From: Olsenella porci
Lineage (GTDB): Bacteria > Actinomycetota > Coriobacteriia > Coriobacteriales > Atopobiaceae
Reading direction: 5' to 3'
Assembly (NCBI RefSeq): GCF_009695875.1
Contig: NZ_VUNC01000005.1
Location: 62,001 to 126,000 of the forward strand
Length of the DNA stretch: 64,000 nt
The notes beneath the pieces were generated by a model. That model ran no database searches, had not been told where the DNA came from, and was given only the letters and a program-made list of their open reading frames with translations. This document shows, piece after piece, positions 61,060-64,000 of the stretch (its first letter is position 1; every line of letters begins with the position of its first letter). The translations under genes were made by a program, and so were the position numbers.

Positions 61060-62115
61060 CTAGAAGTCCTCGCCGGAGCTGCGGCGACGACGCGAGATCA
61101 CGAGGGTGGCACCGCCCACGGCGGCAACGATGCCCACGGTAACGAAGGGCAGGGTGTTCATCGTGATGCCGGTGTCAGGGGCAAAGCCCCTCTCGTTCTT
61201 GAAGGCGACGTTGTTGGTGGCGGCGATGGTGCCCGAGGCGACGTGGCCATCGGTAGAGGCGACGTCATTGACCGTGTTGGTCTCGTCGTACTCGGTATCT
61301 GCCTCGGTCACGGTGTACGTGGCACCCTTGGGAAGGTTCTTGATCTCGATGGCTTGTCCGTGCTTGAGCTTGAAGGTCTGGCCGCTGGAGATCTCGCCCG
61401 TGGAGACGGAGGTGCTGCCGCTCTTGATCTCGTAGGCGTAGTTGCCCTGGACGCCCCCAAGGTCAAGGGTGTAGGTGAAAGTATCGCCCGTATTGGCTGC
61501 AGTGCCGGCGACGGTCTTGGAGACGTTCAGCGACTCGTTCTCGGACTCGGTGTTCTCGAACGTGGCGGTGTCACCCACCTTGTTGCCCGCGGAGTCGTAT
61601 ACCTTGATGGAACGGATGACGGTCTGGGTGCCGGCGGGGTAGTCATCGGGCATGGAGACATTCACCTTGACCTTGTACACAACGCCGCTGTAGGTGATGT
61701 TGGGGTTTGAGCCCGCGATCTCCCTGACCGTGAAGGTGTAGATGCCCGGGTTATAGAAGTTGGTGTTGCCAAAGAGCTGACGGGCGGTGAGGCTCGCGGA
61801 TGCCGACGTCCCACCATTTGCCAGGGTCGCCCAGTCCGCGGTGAGGTCCACCGTCTTGGTCTGGAAGTTGAGGGTCGCAACGTCCCAGGTGCCCACCTGC
61901 TCCGCTCCGTCGTAGGAAATCTGGAAGGTGAAGGTCTCGTCGTTGTTGAGCTGGGAGGGGGATGCCGCGTCCCACTGCTTGGTAACGAGGGTCTGGTCAC
62001 CAACGTACGTGGGGTTGTTGGCGACTGCAAGTGCGGAGACGGGCGCCATCGCCATGGTTCCCGCGAAGACCGCGGCGGCCGCGATACCCTTGAGGTTGGT
62101 CTTGGTGAGCTTCAT
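61060..62115 (-). CDS. Major FctA-type pilin with APDTG sorting motif
   Basis: 351 residues from the ATG at 62115, with AAGGGAC upstream. Signal peptide 1-30. Residues about 38-190 are a Spy0128/FctA pilin domain (QWDAASPSQLNNDETFTFQISYDG, then GIYTFTVREIAGSNPNITYSGVVYKVKVNV). Residues about 195-308 are a second pilin domain (LNVSKTVAGTAANTGDTFTYTLDL, LKHGQAIEIKNLPKGATYTVTEAD with the isopeptide Glu). The end is APDTG (312-316), a hydrophobic segment and RRRR. It should be the shaft subunit, covalently joined by the neighbouring class B sortase. Confidence 0.92.
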   Translation of the reverse strand: MKLTKTNLKGIAAAAVFAGTMAMAPVSALAVANNPTYVGDQTLVTKQWDAASPSQLNNDETFTFQISYDGAEQVGTWDVATLNFQTKTVDLTADWATLANGGTSASASLTARQLFGNTNFYNPGIYTFTVREIAGSNPNITYSGVVYKVKVNVSMPDDYPAGTQTVIRSIKVYDSAGNKVGDTATFENTESENESLNVSKTVAGTAANTGDTFTYTLDLGGVQGNYAYEIKSGSTSVSTGEISSGQTFKLKHGQAIEIKNLPKGATYTVTEADTEYDETNTVNDVASTDGHVASGTIAATNNVAFKNERGFAPDTGITMNTLPFVTVGIVAAVGGATLVISRRRRSSGEDF

Positions 62116-62149
62116 GTCATGTCCCTTCTCTTGTCTGATGTAGGTGTGC

Positions 62150-62740
62150 TCATATCCCCCGAAGCCTGAGGAGCGCGACCACCTTGCCCTCGACCTCGCT
62201 GATACCAATCGGTCCGTACGTGCGGGAGTCTCTCGCCGACCCCCTTCCATCTGCCAGGACGTAGAACTCGCCCGCCCCCAGCGTCAGCGGATATGAGGGT
62301 CCGCTCGGCTGTGGAAACGTCTTGAGCCCGTACTCCAAAGGCTGCAACCCCCCGTTGATCTTGATCTCGCCATCCTGCGTCACCTCCACCGTGTCTCCCG
62401 GCTGCGCGATCACACGCCCCACGGTCTGTTCGCCATCCACCTGGTAGACCACCACGTCGTCCGCCTGTAGGCTCTGAACGACCCTGCTCGTGAGGGCCAG
62501 GTCGCCATCCCCCGCAGTGGGCTCCATGCCGCTTCCCGTGATTCGGAAGAGTCCGAAGGCCCAGGTGAAGAGAACCCCGATGGCGAGCGCGAAGACCAGG
62601 AGCTTTGCGATGGCACCCGTGAGGGTCGACCTCGCGTCCCGTCGCGCCTTCCTCCTGGCGATTGCCTTTGCAGTTGGGGCGAGGTTGACGCTCTCCGCAA
62701 ACTCACTCAGCCAGACCTCGTCCCATTCCGTCGCCGCCAT
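62150..62740 (-). CDS. SipA-like signal-peptidase homologue of the pilus operon
   Basis: 196 residues from the ATG at 62740. Type I signal peptidase fold: a membrane segment at about 45-65, box B GSGMEPT with the Ser at position 70, GDTVEV after the dyad region, and box E VLADGRGSARDSR (about 161-173). The Lys general base of active enzymes, in the (I/V)KRVIGxPGD motif, is replaced: here the line reads TVGRVIAQPGD with Gly108 at the Lys site. In streptococcal FCT pilus loci the SipA/LepA protein also has Gly there and acts as a non-peptidase assembly factor. That role is inferred here, together with the flanking FctA pilin and class B sortase. Confidence 0.88.
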   Translation of the reverse strand: MAATEWDEVWLSEFAESVNLAPTAKAIARRKARRDARSTLTGAIAKLLVFALAIGVLFTWAFGLFRITGSGMEPTAGDGDLALTSRVVQSLQADDVVVYQVDGEQTVGRVIAQPGDTVEVTQDGEIKINGGLQPLEYGLKTFPQPSGPSYPLTLGAGEFYVLADGRGSARDSRTYGPIGISEVEGKVVALLRLRGI

Positions 62741-62742
62741 GG

Positions 62743-63033
62743 CTACTTCCCATCCCGCGAGCCACGCGCCTCTCGCTCCGCTCGCTCGAGCAGGGCCTGG
62801 TACCGAATCTCCTGCTCGCGGAACAGCTGCCGGTACATCTGGTCCAGCCGCTCGATCACGTGCCATACCTGCCGCTCGTCAACCCCCATGGGCTTGTGCC
62901 GCCACTTGAGTCTCTCGAGCTTGGACGCGATCAGCTCCAGCGATACCTCCTGGTCCCCCGTGGCGTCGGTCGATGCCGGGACGCCTTGCCCCTTGGAGGG
63001 CTTTTGAGGAGAGTCAGAGTCCCTATTCCTCAT
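62743..63033 (-). CDS. Small coiled-coil protein in the pilus operon
   Basis: 96 residues from the ATG at 63033, with GGAGGAGG seven bases upstream. The start overlaps the end of the large pilin gene by 11 bases, and the stop is two bases before the SipA-like start, so it is translated as part of the operon. No signal peptide or membrane segment. Residues about 28-92 are helical and charged (LELIASKLERLKWRHKP, then ERLDQMYRQLFREQEIRYQALLERAERE), a probable coiled coil. I do not recognise a family. It may be a cytoplasmic adaptor. Confidence 0.75.
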   Translation of the reverse strand: MRNRDSDSPQKPSKGQGVPASTDATGDQEVSLELIASKLERLKWRHKPMGVDERQVWHVIERLDQMYRQLFREQEIRYQALLERAEREARGSRDGK

Positions 63034-64000
63034 CTCGACACCTCCTCCGCACCGTCTCGGCTGCCAGTGCCACTCCGCCCATGACAGAGGTGGCGAGGAG
63101 ACCGACCATCGGGGTCGTGTTTACGGTCACCCCCGTATCGGGGACGGCTTCGGCGACGTTGTTGACCTCAACCATGGTGGTCTTGCCCTCGGTGATTGCC
63201 GCCTGCACCTGATCCGTTGAGGTCGAGGTGCTGCCCTCGGACTTGATCGTGGTCTGGGCACCACCGTCGACGCGGGCGGTCGCGGACGTCTTTGCCTGGA
63301 CCCTAAGATTGACCTCTCGTATGTCAACCGTTATGCCGGCGGGAAGGTTCTGGAGCGTGACGCTCTGCCCGTGCTTGAGCGTCACGGTGGCAACGCCGCT
63401 GGCGTTAAAGGCGACACCGGATATGGACTTGTTGGCAAGGCTGACGCACGAGAGCTCGAAGGTGAAAGTGTCGTTCACGTTGGCGGCGCTGCCGCTCACG
63501 GTCTTGGAGATGGTGAGGTTGCCGAGCTCTGGCACGTAGCGGCCGTAGTAGATGGTGTTTGCGGTGACCGAACCGGCGAACGTCGCCTTGGTCGTGCAGG
63601 TCTCGTCGGTGTACCAGCCGTCGAAGCGGTACGTCACTCCGTCCTTGGCGATCGTCTCCCTGAACTCGTCCGGCGTACCGTACGAGGGCTTGGTCAGGCT
63701 GGACTCTGCCGTACCGTGCTCCACGCGCTTGGCGTACTCGCCCAGGGAGGAGAAGCCCGTCTCGCCCGGATACCTTACGGCAAACTGCACGGTGTAGAAG
63801 TTCTTCTCGTTGAGGACGATGGTATTGTCGATGTGATAGGTGTGCGTGCTGTGCGCCACCACGGGGTTGTAGTTGTTGTTGCCGGCGTTGGCACCGTTTG
63901 CGACGCGGGTGCGCATGTGCGAGATGGTGTAGTACCCCTGCTTGCTGGCGTTTGCACTACCCGCCTCGGCGTACTTGTACGTGGCGCCGTCCCAGGTGAG
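63023..64000 (-). CDS. Large pilin/adhesin with VPDTG motif, C-terminal part (cut by window end)
   Basis: The reverse-strand frame is open from base 64000 to the stop at 63023, giving 325 visible residues; the start is outside. The first part has repeats like LTWDGATYKYAEAG and a unit with YRFDGWYTDETCTTKATF, similar to bacterial Flg_new/InlB-type repeats. Then comes an FctA/DUF7601 pilin domain (LTISKTVSGSAANVNDTFTFELS, LKHGQSVTLQNLPAGITVDIRE). The end is VPDTG, a hydrophobic segment and RRRCRDEE. It probably is the tip or adhesive subunit and the first gene of the operon seen here. Confidence 0.85.
   Translation of the reverse strand, partial: LTWDGATYKYAEAGSANASKQGYYTISHMRTRVANGANAGNNNYNPVVAHSTHTYHIDNTIVLNEKNFYTVQFAVRYPGETGFSSLGEYAKRVEHGTAESSLTKPSYGTPDEFRETIAKDGVTYRFDGWYTDETCTTKATFAGSVTANTIYYGRYVPELGNLTISKTVSGSAANVNDTFTFELSCVSLANKSISGVAFNASGVATVTLKHGQSVTLQNLPAGITVDIREVNLRVQAKTSATARVDGGAQTTIKSEGSTSTSTDQVQAAITEGKTTMVEVNNVAEAVPDTGVTVNTTPMVGLLATSVMGGVALAAETVRRRCRDEE

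Overview
The window is strongly G+C-rich chromosomal DNA. Gene content points to an anaerobic, host-associated actinobacterium of the class Coriobacteriia, most likely Atopobiaceae (Olsenella-like). The evidence is the combination of BspA/DUF5648 surface proteins, an FctA-type pilus operon with a class B sortase, mannose- and fructose-family PTS operons, PdxR/PdxST and a group II ECF transporter. The genus is an inference from gene content. I see no rRNA, tRNA, CRISPR array, insertion sequence or prophage gene.

Layout. 1-540 is the N-terminal part of a DUF5648 surface protein. 1-16.4 kb is mostly single-gene metabolism: an HTH-aminotransferase fusion, an iron alcohol dehydrogenase, a YbaK protein, a glutaredoxin-like protein, a nitrilase with a Nudix hydrolase, MalY/PatB, a GNAT, a radical SAM/SPASM protein, a HAD phosphatase, an SDR and a COG0523 GTPase. 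It ends with a second DUF5648 protein carrying eleven BspA repeats. 16.7-19.8 kb holds divergent pdxR and pdxST with three direct repeats between them. 19.8-26.5 kb has a large membrane protein, a peptide-deformylase-like protein without its catalytic Glu, a flavin reductase, a CmpB-like membrane protein and an ABC half-transporter. 26.7-30.3 kb is an ECF transporter operon preceded by a short leader ORF with three consecutive Trp codons and an intrinsic terminator; I read this as a tryptophan attenuator. 30.3-35.1 kb has an MBOAT/SGNH acyl-transfer pair and two nitroreductase-fold proteins.

35.7-47.7 kb is carbohydrate uptake. A LacI regulator faces an operon of fructose-family PTS IIB and IIC, GatZ, FSA-like transaldolase and split transketolase, with hairpin terminators between some of the genes. 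Next is a mannose-family PTS (IIA, IIB, IIC, IID) behind a GatY-like class II aldolase, facing a DeoR regulator. GatZ and GatY, usually partners, lie in the two different operons. 48-52.4 kb has an HD-domain protein, an LpdD-like protein, RsmJ, a ModF-like ATPase and threonine ammonia-lyase. 53.1-58.3 kb is ilvD-ilvB-ilvN-ilvC, closed by a perfect terminator. A YdjM-like membrane protein follows.

59.5-64 kb is a reverse-strand pilus operon that runs off the window end. In transcription order it holds a large PDTG adhesin/pilin, a small coiled-coil protein, a signal-peptidase-like protein whose Lys position is Gly (SipA-like), the major FctA pilin, a class B sortase and an LPKTG pilin. The strongest hunt results are the Trp attenuator, the SipA-like protein, the HTH-aminotransferase with its own operator repeats and an internal ribosome binding site, the Glu-less deformylase, and the identical C-terminal tails on two PTS subunits.
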